In this document: one piece after another, positions 10,917 to 18,741 of the stretch
How positions within the stretch are numbered: the stretch's first letter is position 1
Layout: every line of letters starts with the position of its first letter
Assembly: GCF_900455735.1 (NCBI RefSeq)
Contig: NZ_UAUI01000029.1
Location: 186,001-250,000 of the forward strand
Direction: 5' to 3'
DNA: 64,000 nucleotides
From: Rhodococcus wratislaviensis
GTDB taxonomy: Bacteria > Actinomycetota > Actinomycetes > Mycobacteriales > Mycobacteriaceae
Made by a program: the position numbers and the translations under genes
Notes under the pieces: model-generated
Databases searched by the model: none
Told to the model about the DNA's origin: nothing
The model's input: the letters and a program-made list of their open reading frames with translations, nothing else

Positions 10917-10961
10917 CGAAGAAGGCACCCGCGAGTACGTCACTCGTGGGTGTCTTCTTCG
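10917..10961. terminator. 20-bp stem terminator after the sugar porter
   Basis: Arms at 10917-10936 and 10942-10961 pair over 20 positions with two G-U wobbles and a 5-base loop. It lies 14 bp beyond the porter stop and overlaps the last codons of the convergent GntR gene (stop at 10940). It probably acts on both transcripts, mainly the porter. Confidence 0.8.
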
Positions 10962-11671
10962 TCCTTCATCTGCTCGACTGCCGTCGCGGATTCGCTCACG
11001 ATCGCGCGCATGGCCGCCTCCGCCGCATCGGCGTCGCCCATCTGGATGGACGACGCCACCACGCCGTGCAGGCGGATGGCTTCGGTCTCGGCGACGTGCG
11101 GCATCAACGAGTGCCGGGTGCGGCCCTCGAGCACCTCCACGACGATCTGCGACATCGCGCGCAACAGCGGATTCCCCGACGCGGTCAGCAGTGTGCGGTG
11201 AAAGTCGGAGTCGTGAGCCAGGTAGGCGTCCGTGTCCGCCGCGCGGGACGTCGACGACATTCCGATGACGGCCGCCGTCAGCGCCCCGCACTGTTCCGGC
11301 GTCGCCCGCGTCGCTGCGAGACGCGCGGCGAGAGGTTCGATGCCCGACCGTAGTTCGCTCAGGCTCGACAGCTGCTCGAACCGCTGTGGGCCGGCCAGCT
11401 TCCACCGAATCACGCTCGGATCCAGCGAATTCCAGTGCTCCTCACCCAGCACGGTGATCCCGACGCGACGCCGCACGGCCAGCAGCCCGAGGGATTCCAG
11501 GACGCGGACCACCTCGCGGACGACGGTGCGGGAGACGGCGTACTGGGTGACCACGTCGTCGGCGGAGATCCGGGTGCCGGGTGCGACGACCCCGGCCACG
11601 ATGTCGCTACCCAGTCGATCGAGCACCGTCTCGTGCAATTGCCGGTACTCGCCGCCGTCTGCGTTGGTCAT
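10940..11671 (-). CDS. GntR-family regulator, FadR subfamily (probable gluconate regulator)
   Basis: The 243-residue protein has a winged helix at about residues 10-75 (TQYAVSRTVVREVVRVLESLGLL) and an all-helical FCD ligand domain. The FCD metal-site residues are recognisable in HDSDFHRTL, in ARHSLM-like helices and in the RLHGVV segment. It is divergent from the GntP permease and gluconokinase genes, so gluconate or 6-phosphogluconate is the likely effector. The 3' end carries the right arm of the porter terminator. Confidence 0.9.
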   Translation of the reverse strand: MTNADGGEYRQLHETVLDRLGSDIVAGVVAPGTRISADDVVTQYAVSRTVVREVVRVLESLGLLAVRRRVGITVLGEEHWNSLDPSVIRWKLAGPQRFEQLSSLSELRSGIEPLAARLAATRATPEQCGALTAAVIGMSSTSRAADTDAYLAHDSDFHRTLLTASGNPLLRAMSQIVVEVLEGRTRHSLMPHVAETEAIRLHGVVASSIQMGDADAAEAAMRAIVSESATAVEQMKDEEDTHE

Positions 11672-11729
11672 CCGCCGATGTTCCCACGGTTAGCCCCATT
11701 GAACACACGTTGGCGCGCGATTCAGACTC

Positions 11730-11742
11730 TAAGTAGTACTTA
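11730..11742. promoter_or_regulatory. TAAGTA-G-TACTTA dyad, candidate GntR operator
   Basis: A 13-bp perfect dyad lies in the 167-bp region between the divergent GntR regulator and gluconate permease. Short palindromes with a TAC/GTA core are typical of FadR-subfamily operators. Assignment to the adjacent regulator is inference. Confidence 0.6.
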
Positions 11743-11838
11743 ATTGGGTTCGGCCTTGAAATCATATGGTTTATGAGGCAGAGTGACCTGAGTCACGAAC
11801 AAGGGTCATTCCATCACCGATCTCCCTGGAGCAACAGA

Positions 11839-13233
11839 ATGAGTACCGCGTCACTACTCGCAGCGGCCGACAGTGCCGGCCACGACGCGCGGCTGATCAC
11901 GGCCGCCGTCGTCGGCGTCGCCGTGATCATCGCGCTGATCACCTGGCTCAAACTCCACCCGTTCCTCGCGCTGTCGATCGGCGCCGTCGGCGTCGGCATC
12001 GCCGCAGGTCTGGGTGGGCAAGACTCGGTGAAGTCGTTCGTCGAGGGCTTCGGGGCCACGATGGGCAGCGTCGGAATCCTGATCGGGTTCGGTGCCATGT
12101 TCGGCAAGTTGCTCGCCGATTCCGGTGGCGCCGACCGCGTCGTCGACACCCTCGTCGGACGAGCGGGCCCGCGGTCGCTGCCGTGGATGATGGCGCTGGT
12201 CGGCGCCGTGATCGGCCTGCCGATGTTCTTCGAGATCGGCCTCGTGCTGTTGATGCCCGTCATCATCCTGGTCGCACGGCGTTCGGGACTGTCGCTGATG
12301 CGGATCGCGATTCCCACGCTGGCGGGTCTGTCGGCCATGCACGGTCTCGTTCCGCCGCACCCCGGGCCACTGGTCGCGGTCGCGGCCCTGAACGCCAACC
12401 TCGGACTCACCCTCGCGCTCGGCGTCCTCGTCGCGATTCCCACCGTCGTCATCGCCGGGCCGCTGTTCAGCAAGCTGGCGGCACGCTGGGTGGACGTCCC
12501 CGTTCCCGAGCTCTACGTGACCGTCGAGGACCGGGAAGGCGCCGAGGCCGCCGCCGAGCGTCGCCGGCCCAGCTTCGCGGCCACCCTGTCCGCCATCCTG
12601 CTTCCTGTCGTCCTGATGCTGGGCAAGGCGATCGCCGACGTCGTCGCCGCCGACTCGGAGTCGCCCGCGAAGGCGCTGCTCGACTTCCTCGGAACACCGG
12701 TCGTGGCCCTCGGACTCGCGGTGCTCGCCGGGATGGCGCTCCTCGGCCGGGGTGGCGGCATGGACCGCAAGGCCATCGCCGTCTCGCTGGAGAGTTCGCT
12801 GCCCCCGATCGCCGGGATCCTCCTCATCGTCGGCGCGGGCGGCGGATTCAAGCAGGTCCTGATCGACACCGGCATCGCCGACGTGATCGCCGACGCGATC
12901 AAGGACAGCGCCCTTCCCGTGCTGTTCCTCGCCTGGCTCGTGGCCGTACTCATCCGCGTCGCCACCGGATCGGCCACCGTCGCGACGGTCACCGCGTCCG
13001 GAATCCTCGCACCCGTCGCCGCCGAACTGACCTCCACGCACGTCTCGCTGATGGTGCTGGCGATCGGGTCCGGCTCGCTGTTCCTGTCGCACGTCAACGA
13101 CGCGGGCTTCTGGCTGGTGAAGGAATACCTCGGCGTCACGGTGGTACAGAACCTGAAGACGTGGACGGTGATGGAATGCATCATCTCCGTCACCGGTCTG
13201 GCCGGTGTCCTCGCACTGAGCGTATTCATCTAA
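11839..13233 (+). CDS. gluconate permease, GntP family
   Basis: The 464-residue integral membrane protein has about 12-14 hydrophobic segments. Family hallmarks include SFVEGFGATMGSVGILIGFGAMFGKL, GLPMFFEIGLVLLMPV, LVPPHPGPL and ATGSATVATVT. It is an H+ symporter for gluconate or a related sugar acid. The start at 11839 gives the normal family length; the open frame extends upstream without homology. Gluconokinase follows after 13 bp, which supports gluconate as substrate. Confidence 0.93.
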   Translation: MSTASLLAAADSAGHDARLITAAVVGVAVIIALITWLKLHPFLALSIGAVGVGIAAGLGGQDSVKSFVEGFGATMGSVGILIGFGAMFGKLLADSGGADRVVDTLVGRAGPRSLPWMMALVGAVIGLPMFFEIGLVLLMPVIILVARRSGLSLMRIAIPTLAGLSAMHGLVPPHPGPLVAVAALNANLGLTLALGVLVAIPTVVIAGPLFSKLAARWVDVPVPELYVTVEDREGAEAAAERRRPSFAATLSAILLPVVLMLGKAIADVVAADSESPAKALLDFLGTPVVALGLAVLAGMALLGRGGGMDRKAIAVSLESSLPPIAGILLIVGAGGGFKQVLIDTGIADVIADAIKDSALPVLFLAWLVAVLIRVATGSATVATVTASGILAPVAAELTSTHVSLMVLAIGSGSLFLSHVNDAGFWLVKEYLGVTVVQNLKTWTVMECIISVTGLAGVLALSVFI

Positions 13234-13246
13234 AGGGGGCCGAGAA

Positions 13247-13819
13247 ATGTCGAGTGAGGTTGGTGAGATGCACGTGAGTACGCGCGAACCTGCAGGACGC
13301 ACGCCGCAGACCGCGGATCCGGTCCTCGTGCTGATGGGGGTGTCCGGGTCGGGGAAGTCGACGGTCGCGGGAATCATCGCCGGCGCCATGGGCTGGGACC
13401 TGCAGGAGGGAGACGCCCTGCACCCACCCGCGAATGTTGCGAAGATGGCATCGGGGCAGCCGTTGACCGATGAGGACCGCTGGCCGTGGCTCGATGTCGT
13501 CGCGGGGTGGATTCGGGAACACACCGAGAACGGTCTGCCCGGGGTCATCACCTGCTCGGCGCTCAAGCGCAGCTACCGCGACGTGCTGCGGGGCGACAAC
13601 GTCGTCTTCGTGCATCTCGCCGGGTCGCGGGCGCAGATCGGGGAACGGCTGACGGCCCGGCTCGACCACTTCATGCCCCCGTCGTTGCTGGACACACAGA
13701 TCTCGACGCTCGAACCGATCGAGCCGGACGAGGACGCGATCGTGGTGGACGTGGGCGGATCACCCACCCAGGTGGCGACCGAGATCATTGCCCGGCTGGA
13801 GGAGCGACTGGCTCGGTGA
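13247..13819 (+). CDS. gntK: gluconokinase
   Basis: The 190-residue kinase has the P-loop MGVSGSGKST at about residue 30, and EGDALHPPANVAKMASGQPLTDEDR, which is diagnostic of GntK (shown here in parts: EGDALHPPANV and SGQPLTDEDR). It phosphorylates gluconate to 6-phosphogluconate, the substrate of Edd encoded 6 kb upstream. The first 20 residues are an extra leader relative to many GntK proteins, so a later start (M8) is possible. Confidence 0.94.
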   Translation: MSSEVGEMHVSTREPAGRTPQTADPVLVLMGVSGSGKSTVAGIIAGAMGWDLQEGDALHPPANVAKMASGQPLTDEDRWPWLDVVAGWIREHTENGLPGVITCSALKRSYRDVLRGDNVVFVHLAGSRAQIGERLTARLDHFMPPSLLDTQISTLEPIEPDEDAIVVDVGGSPTQVATEIIARLEERLAR

Positions 13820-13846
13820 ACCTCGGGCAATCGGACGAAAATCCGT

Positions 13847-13874
13847 CGAAGTCGCTCGGCAACGGGCGACTTCG
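13847..13874 (+). terminator. hairpin downstream of gntK
   Basis: CGAAGTCGC (13847-13855) and GCGACTTCG (13866-13874) form a perfect 9-bp stem with a 10-base loop, 27 bp beyond the gntK stop. Confidence 0.6.
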
Positions 13875-13948
13875 TCCTACCGTGGCGGGAGGTCTCGGGG
13901 AGCGGACGTGACGGTTTCGGGTGCGTTTCTCTCCGGATCGCCCTAGGG

Positions 13949-13966
13949 TGTCCAGTTGGCTGGACA
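13949..13966. promoter_or_regulatory. TGTCCAG-N4-CTGGACA dyad upstream of the hydrolase gene
   Basis: A perfect inverted repeat with 7-base arms and 4-base spacer lies 25 bp before the hydrolase start. It has the form of a TetR-type operator. No regulator gene is adjacent, so the binding protein is unknown. Confidence 0.5.
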
Positions 13967-13991
13967 AGCGTCCGATACAACGGAGGGCAGT

Positions 13992-14963
13992 ATGCGAACG
14001 CGTGAATCGATCGTGTGGCACTGGGATGTCAGTCGGCGGGCGCGCATGACGTTCTGGTTTGCCAGGGCGTTCGTCAAACCGCTGTTCACGATATGGCCGA
14101 CGACGGACCGCGGCATCGAACTGCTGGCGACCCTCGACGAGCTGATCGACCGGCTTCCCAAGCCGAAGGGCCTCGACATCGAGGCGATCTCGCTCGGCGG
14201 GGTGCCGTGCGAGAAGATCACTCATCCGCGACCCACGGTCACGTCGATGGACGGCGCCACCATCCTTTACTTTCACGGCGGTGGATTCGTGTTCTGCGGG
14301 CTCGCCACCCACCGTGCACTGTGCGGGTTGCTCGCCGCGCGTTCGGGTTCGCCCGTCGTCTCCGTCGAGTACCGGCAGCTTCCCAAGGGGGCGATCGGGG
14401 CGTCGCTGGTGGACGCCATGACCGCGTACACCGAGGTGCTGAAGGTCTGCGACGACCCCACCAGGGTGATCGTCGCGGGGGACTCGGCGGGCGGATACCT
14501 GGCGATGAAGGTCGCGGAAGTTGCCGCGTTGCGGGGCATCACCCGCCCGGCGGCCGTCATCGGATACTCCCCGCTGCTCAACCTAGACCTCGAGGATCAC
14601 GACCCCGATTTCATGAAGCGTGATGCGTACCTGCCGATGTCGCAGGTGGCCAAGCTGAAGGACCGCTGGCTGGCCGGGCCCGATCAGATTCCGGGTGCCC
14701 AGTCGCCGGTGAACGCGGATCCGGCGCTGTTCCCGCCCGTCTTCCTCACCGCCGCCGAATACGAAATCATGCGGCCCGACGTCGAGATCATCACGGACAG
14801 GTTCGATCGCGAGGGACGGCAGATCGAGACCCACATCTGGAGTGGGCAGATCCACGCATTTCCGGTGATCGGCAAGGTGCTGCGGGAGAGCCGCACGATC
14901 ATCGGGCTCACCGTCGACTTCGCGTCGCGCGCGCTCACGGAATCGAAGCGGCACTCGGCCTGA
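13992..14963 (+). CDS. alpha/beta hydrolase, hormone-sensitive-lipase type
   Basis: The 323-residue esterase/lipase carries the HSL oxyanion motif FHGGGFVF at about residue 95 and the nucleophile elbow VAGDSAGG at about residue 160. An Asp in the MRPDVE segment and a His in GQIHAFPV complete the triad near the C terminus. These enzymes hydrolyse short- to medium-chain esters. The ATG at 13992 follows GGAGGG. It is a single-gene unit ended by a perfect hairpin. The natural substrate is not evident. Confidence 0.88.
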   Translation: MRTRESIVWHWDVSRRARMTFWFARAFVKPLFTIWPTTDRGIELLATLDELIDRLPKPKGLDIEAISLGGVPCEKITHPRPTVTSMDGATILYFHGGGFVFCGLATHRALCGLLAARSGSPVVSVEYRQLPKGAIGASLVDAMTAYTEVLKVCDDPTRVIVAGDSAGGYLAMKVAEVAALRGITRPAAVIGYSPLLNLDLEDHDPDFMKRDAYLPMSQVAKLKDRWLAGPDQIPGAQSPVNADPALFPPVFLTAAEYEIMRPDVEIITDRFDREGRQIETHIWSGQIHAFPVIGKVLRESRTIIGLTVDFASRALTESKRHSA

Positions 14964-14970
14964 ACGACTG

Positions 14971-15012
14971 AACGGCAGAACGGGTGGGCCTGTGCCCACC
15001 CGTTCTGCCGTT
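14971..15012. terminator. perfect 19-bp stem between convergent genes
   Basis: Arms at 14971-14989 and 14994-15012 are fully complementary with a CTGT loop. The element fills the space between the hydrolase stop (14963) and the stop of the leftward MFS gene (15019). It should terminate transcription from both sides. Confidence 0.88.
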
Positions 15013-15018
15013 CCGGGC

Positions 15019-16479
15019 CTATGCGGGGTTGAGGACCCTGCGCAGCAGCGGTGACACCGTGATAAGCAGACCCAGCAGCGCGACTCCCGTGACGAGCACG
15101 AGGCCGGAGTGGAACTGGTGGAATCCGGCGCCGCTGACACCGGTGGCCGTGTGCGAGCCGGCGGTGACGAGCGCGGTGGTGAGTGCCAGCACGAGCGCGG
15201 CGCCCACCTGCGCGGACGTCTGCACGAGGCCCGACGCCAACCCCTGCTCGGAGTCGTCGACGCCCGACGTGGCCTGGGCCATGATCGACGTGAAGCCCAG
15301 TGCGAAACCGACGCCCAGCAGCAGCACGCTCGGCAGGATCGCGACCGCGTAGTGGGGCTGGTCGCTCCCCGCGAAGAGGAACCACAGGTAGCCGAGGCTC
15401 AACGAGGTCAGTGCCGCGATGATCATGCGTGCCGTGCCGAACGCGTCGATCAGGCGTCCGACGAACGGCGATCCGAACGCCACGATGATGCCGGCGGGCA
15501 GGAGTCCCAGCGCCATCTCCAGCGGCGACCATCCGAGCACCGACTGCAGGAAGATGGTCATCATGAACTGGAAGCTCAGGTAGGAGCCGAACAGCGCGAC
15601 GATGCTGAGGTTCGCCCGCACGATCGACCCGGCCCGGAGGATGCTCAGACGCACCAGCGGGTGCGCCACCCGGTTTTCCGCGACGAAGAACGACGCCAAC
15701 AGGGCCGCGGCCAGTGCGAACGAGCCCAGCGTGAGCGGATCGGCCCAGCCGCGGGCCGGTGCCGACACGACGGTGTAGACGGCGAGCAGCATTCCCGATA
15801 CCAACGTGGCGGCGCCTACGATGTCGTGTCCGCCGTTGTCGGCGGCGCGGTCGCGGGGGATCAGGACGGCACCCGCGACCAGGGCGAGGACCGCGAACGG
15901 CACCGGCATCAGGAAGGTCCAGCGCCACCCGGCGCTGGTCAGCAGTCCGCCCAGGATCAGGCCGGACGAGTAGCCGCTCGCTCCGAAGACGGAGAAGATC
16001 GAGAGGGCCCGGTTACGGGCGGGCCCTTCCTTGAACGTGGTGGTGAGGATCGACATCGCGGTCGGCGCGGTGAACGCGGCGGCGAGGCCCTTCACGAAAC
16101 GACTCGCGATGAGCAGCGTGCCGTTGTCGACGAGCCCGCCGACCAGGGACGCGATCGCGAACACGGTGAGTGCGATCAGGAAGACGCGGCGGCGTCCGAG
16201 GAGGTCGGCGGTGCGTCCGCCCAGCAGCAACAGACCACCGAATCCGAGTACGTATCCATTGATGATCCATTGGAGCGAGGTGGTGGACAGCCCCAACTCG
16301 GTTCCGATGGAGGGCAACGCAACACCCACCATCGAGACGTCGAGACCGTCGAGGAACATGACGAGGCACAGCACGGCCAGGACGCCCCAGAGGCGGGGTG
16401 TCCAGGCCTGGTCGGTCGACGGGGTGGCGGTGGCGCCCGACGAGGGGGCGAGGTCCGGGGTGGCGTCGCTGATAGTCAC
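15019..16479 (-). CDS. MFS drug efflux transporter, EmrB/QacA-like
   Basis: The 486-residue protein has a 14-helix DHA2-type layout. LDGLDVSMVGVALPSIG in helix 1 and LLLGGRTADLLGRRR in the loop after helix 2 are the family motifs. It probably exports hydrophobic compounds by proton antiport. A divergent MarR gene 100 bp away is the probable repressor. The GTG at 16479 is the best start; a TTG further upstream would add an implausible cysteine-rich leader. No strong ribosome site is seen for either. Confidence 0.9.
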   Translation of the reverse strand: MTISDATPDLAPSSGATATPSTDQAWTPRLWGVLAVLCLVMFLDGLDVSMVGVALPSIGTELGLSTTSLQWIINGYVLGFGGLLLLGGRTADLLGRRRVFLIALTVFAIASLVGGLVDNGTLLIASRFVKGLAAAFTAPTAMSILTTTFKEGPARNRALSIFSVFGASGYSSGLILGGLLTSAGWRWTFLMPVPFAVLALVAGAVLIPRDRAADNGGHDIVGAATLVSGMLLAVYTVVSAPARGWADPLTLGSFALAAALLASFFVAENRVAHPLVRLSILRAGSIVRANLSIVALFGSYLSFQFMMTIFLQSVLGWSPLEMALGLLPAGIIVAFGSPFVGRLIDAFGTARMIIAALTSLSLGYLWFLFAGSDQPHYAVAILPSVLLLGVGFALGFTSIMAQATSGVDDSEQGLASGLVQTSAQVGAALVLALTTALVTAGSHTATGVSGAGFHQFHSGLVLVTGVALLGLLITVSPLLRRVLNPA

Positions 16480-16493
16480 AGGGAGAATGTAGA

Positions 16494-16503
16494 TGCACGT
16501 GCA
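16494..16503. promoter_or_regulatory. TGCACGTGCA palindrome in the MFS/MarR intergenic region
   Basis: A perfect 10-bp palindrome lies just upstream of the MFS start, in an unusually A+T-rich stretch. Several GCAAGC/GCTTGC and TTGCA elements follow between 16503 and 16550 and form further inverted repeats. This is the expected place for MarR binding sites. Which repeat is the true operator cannot be decided by eye. Confidence 0.5.
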
Positions 16504-16579
16504 ATCAATGCGCAAGCACTAATTTCGTTTGCATTTAATTCGCTTGCACCTTTTGCGTACGCGCGCTAGGGTGCGGGAC

Positions 16580-16960
16580 ATGAGCTCTGAAGCAGACCTG
16601 CGCGGCACGTGGCGGCTGCTCGCGAGCAGATACAACTCGATCGCCTGCGAATTGGATCGTGAGATGCAACACGCTCACGGCCTGAGCATGAGTGATTTCG
16701 AGACGCTCGACCGACTGATGGACGCCACCTGCGAGCGACCGCGGATGCAGGACCTGGCGGCCGAGATGTACCTCAGCCCCAGCGCCCTGTCCCGGAGCGT
16801 GGCCCGGCTGGAGAAGGCGGGCCTGGTCGCGCGGGCGCTGTGTGAGGCGGACCGGCGAGGCGTGTTCGTCGACGTCACCGACGCCGGCCGCGAGGTGCAC
16901 TCCGACGCCAAGAAGATTCAGGTGGGCGTGCTTACCGAAAGGCTTTCGGACGCAACCTGA
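16580..16960 (+). CDS. MarR-family transcriptional regulator
   Basis: The 126-residue protein has the MarR winged helix, with LAAEMYLSPSALSRSVARLE as recognition region and DRRGVFVDVTDAGRE as the wing. It is divergent from the MFS exporter and is likely its ligand-responsive repressor. It ends 4 bp from the convergent transglutaminase-like gene. Length is slightly short for the family (typically 140-150 residues), with a reduced C-terminal dimerisation helix. Confidence 0.88.
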   Translation: MSSEADLRGTWRLLASRYNSIACELDREMQHAHGLSMSDFETLDRLMDATCERPRMQDLAAEMYLSPSALSRSVARLEKAGLVARALCEADRRGVFVDVTDAGREVHSDAKKIQVGVLTERLSDAT

Positions 16961-16964
16961 TCCG

Positions 16965-17768
16965 TCAGGTCAACGAGGTGGGTGTCGCGTAGTCGTCGGA
17001 CGGGAACTCGCCGTCGACGACGGCGGTCACCACGGTGTTCTCGAGCGTGATCGCCCCTCCATGGTTGTCCAGGAATGCGGTGTCCGCGGCGTCGCGACCC
17101 GTCGCGATCCGCAGCAGTGCCGAACGCGGGGCCAATCGGGTCGCGTCGACCACACGCCATTCGTCATCGACGAACGCCTCGACGACAGCATGGAAATCCA
17201 TAGGGTCGCACCCCGGCGCGTACACGGCCACCAGCCGCGCCGGAATGGTGACGGCCCGCAGAAGCGCCACCGTGAGGTGAGCGAAGTCACGGCACACGCC
17301 CGCCCCGGACAGCATCGTGTCGACGGCGCTGTCGGTGGATCTGCTCGAACCCGCCTGGTACAGCAGCCGCGACCCCACCCACGTGGTGATGTCCTGCAGC
17401 AGTTCCGGGTGCGGCTTGGACAGATTGAATTCACCCCCGGTGAAGCCGAAGAACTTGTCCGCCTCCGCATATCGGCTCGGGCGCAGATACTTCGACAGGT
17501 CGTAGTCGGTGACCGGAGGCGAATCAGCTTTACCCGCAACCGAAGCCGAGTACTCGACGTGCAGCGATCCGGGTTCGCTGTCCAGGAGGTGGACGCGAGT
17601 GCCGTGCTCCGCCACCATCTCCCGTGCCTCGACACGGTTACCGTCGAGGGTGAACGTCAACGATTCCGACAACTCCGAACCGGGCGTCCGGGCAACCGCG
17701 ATCTTGAATTCGAGACTGGTGGCGTCGGTGACCGCGATGTCGAGAGTGGCGCTGACGTGACGTTTCAT
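16965..17768 (-). CDS. transglutaminase-like protein
   Basis: The 267-residue protein has an N-terminal beta domain and a transglutaminase-like cysteine protease core. The triad is visible: Cys in GAGVCRDFAHL, His in MDFHAVVEA and Asp in WRVVDATRL. Such bacterial proteins are probably peptidases or amidases; the substrate is unknown. It is last in a leftward series of P450, FAD oxidoreductase and lipase genes, 51 bp after the lipase. A shared function with them is not evident. Confidence 0.85.
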   Translation of the reverse strand: MKRHVSATLDIAVTDATSLEFKIAVARTPGSELSESLTFTLDGNRVEAREMVAEHGTRVHLLDSEPGSLHVEYSASVAGKADSPPVTDYDLSKYLRPSRYAEADKFFGFTGGEFNLSKPHPELLQDITTWVGSRLLYQAGSSRSTDSAVDTMLSGAGVCRDFAHLTVALLRAVTIPARLVAVYAPGCDPMDFHAVVEAFVDDEWRVVDATRLAPRSALLRIATGRDAADTAFLDNHGGAITLENTVVTAVVDGEFPSDDYATPTSLT

Positions 17769-17819
17769 CAGCCCATCCTGGCACCCATCGTCCGGGGGTG
17801 CAGAACACCCCCGCCGAAA

Positions 17820-18659
17820 TCAGGCCTGCACGCGCGGCCGCAACCACTCGACGAGGTCGTCGAGAACCTCCTCGTTCTCCGGTTCGTTGAACACCTCGTG
17901 GAACAGGTTTTCGTAGATCTCCACCGTGAGATCCTCCGAACCGACGTACTCGGCGATGAGTTCCGTGCCGTGCACACTCGCGAGTCCGTCATCCCGGCCG
18001 TGCTGGAGCAGCAGGGGAACTGTCAACGACGGCAGACGCTCCGGCAACCGTTCGGCGGCGAGGATCATCCCGCGCGCAATCCCGGCCGGGACCTTGCCAT
18101 GGTGGACGAGGGGATCCTCCTCATAGGCCGACACGACCGCAGGATCGCGGGACACCAGCTTCGCGTCGAGCGACTCGACGGGCACCCCGGGGAGGAAGCG
18201 CCCCACCAGCTTGCCGATCTCGACCACGATGCGCGGCGTGCCGCTCGTCACGTCGACCGCAGGCCCGGACAGCATGAGTGCCTTCAGATCCTGCTGATGG
18301 TCGAGTGCGTAGGTCAGCGCGATGGACCCGCCCATGCTGTGCCCGAGGAGGAACCGGTCGGTGCCGGGCCAGTCCGTCGACGCGATGCCGAACAACTGGT
18401 GCAGGTCGTCGGTGAACTCGGTCCAGTCCTTCAGATGGACCCGTTTGCCGCCCGACCGCCCGTGCCCGCGGTGGTCGGGCGCGTAGATCGCGAGGTCGAG
18501 TTCCCCGAGCCGCTCGATCACATGGTCGTAGCGCCGGGCATGCTCGCCGAAGCCGTGGCACAGAACCAGCACGCCGCGCGGGCGCCGCTCGGGGAGCCAG
18601 ACGTCGTAGACGATGGGAATTCCGCCGACGCCGGCGAAGGATGATTCTCGATGCTGCAT
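17820..18659 (-). CDS. alpha/beta hydrolase, monoacylglycerol lipase type
   Basis: The 279-residue protein matches monoglyceride lipases: HGFGEHARRY near residue 35, DHRGHGRSGG, the nucleophile elbow LGHSMGGSIAL at about residue 110, Asp in LLLQHGRDD and His in NLFHEVFNEPE. It should release fatty acid and glycerol from monoacylglycerols. The ATG at 18659 follows AAGGGG and is preferred over the in-frame start at 18683. It lies 82 bp after the FAD oxidoreductase gene in the same direction. Confidence 0.9.
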   Translation of the reverse strand: MQHRESSFAGVGGIPIVYDVWLPERRPRGVLVLCHGFGEHARRYDHVIERLGELDLAIYAPDHRGHGRSGGKRVHLKDWTEFTDDLHQLFGIASTDWPGTDRFLLGHSMGGSIALTYALDHQQDLKALMLSGPAVDVTSGTPRIVVEIGKLVGRFLPGVPVESLDAKLVSRDPAVVSAYEEDPLVHHGKVPAGIARGMILAAERLPERLPSLTVPLLLQHGRDDGLASVHGTELIAEYVGSEDLTVEIYENLFHEVFNEPENEEVLDDLVEWLRPRVQA

Positions 18660-18741
18660 GATGCCCCTTCGTGGTCCGAACACGACGACTCAGATCATTG
18701 CACGGTGAGGTACCCCGGCACGGGACAAATTAGGGTATCGG

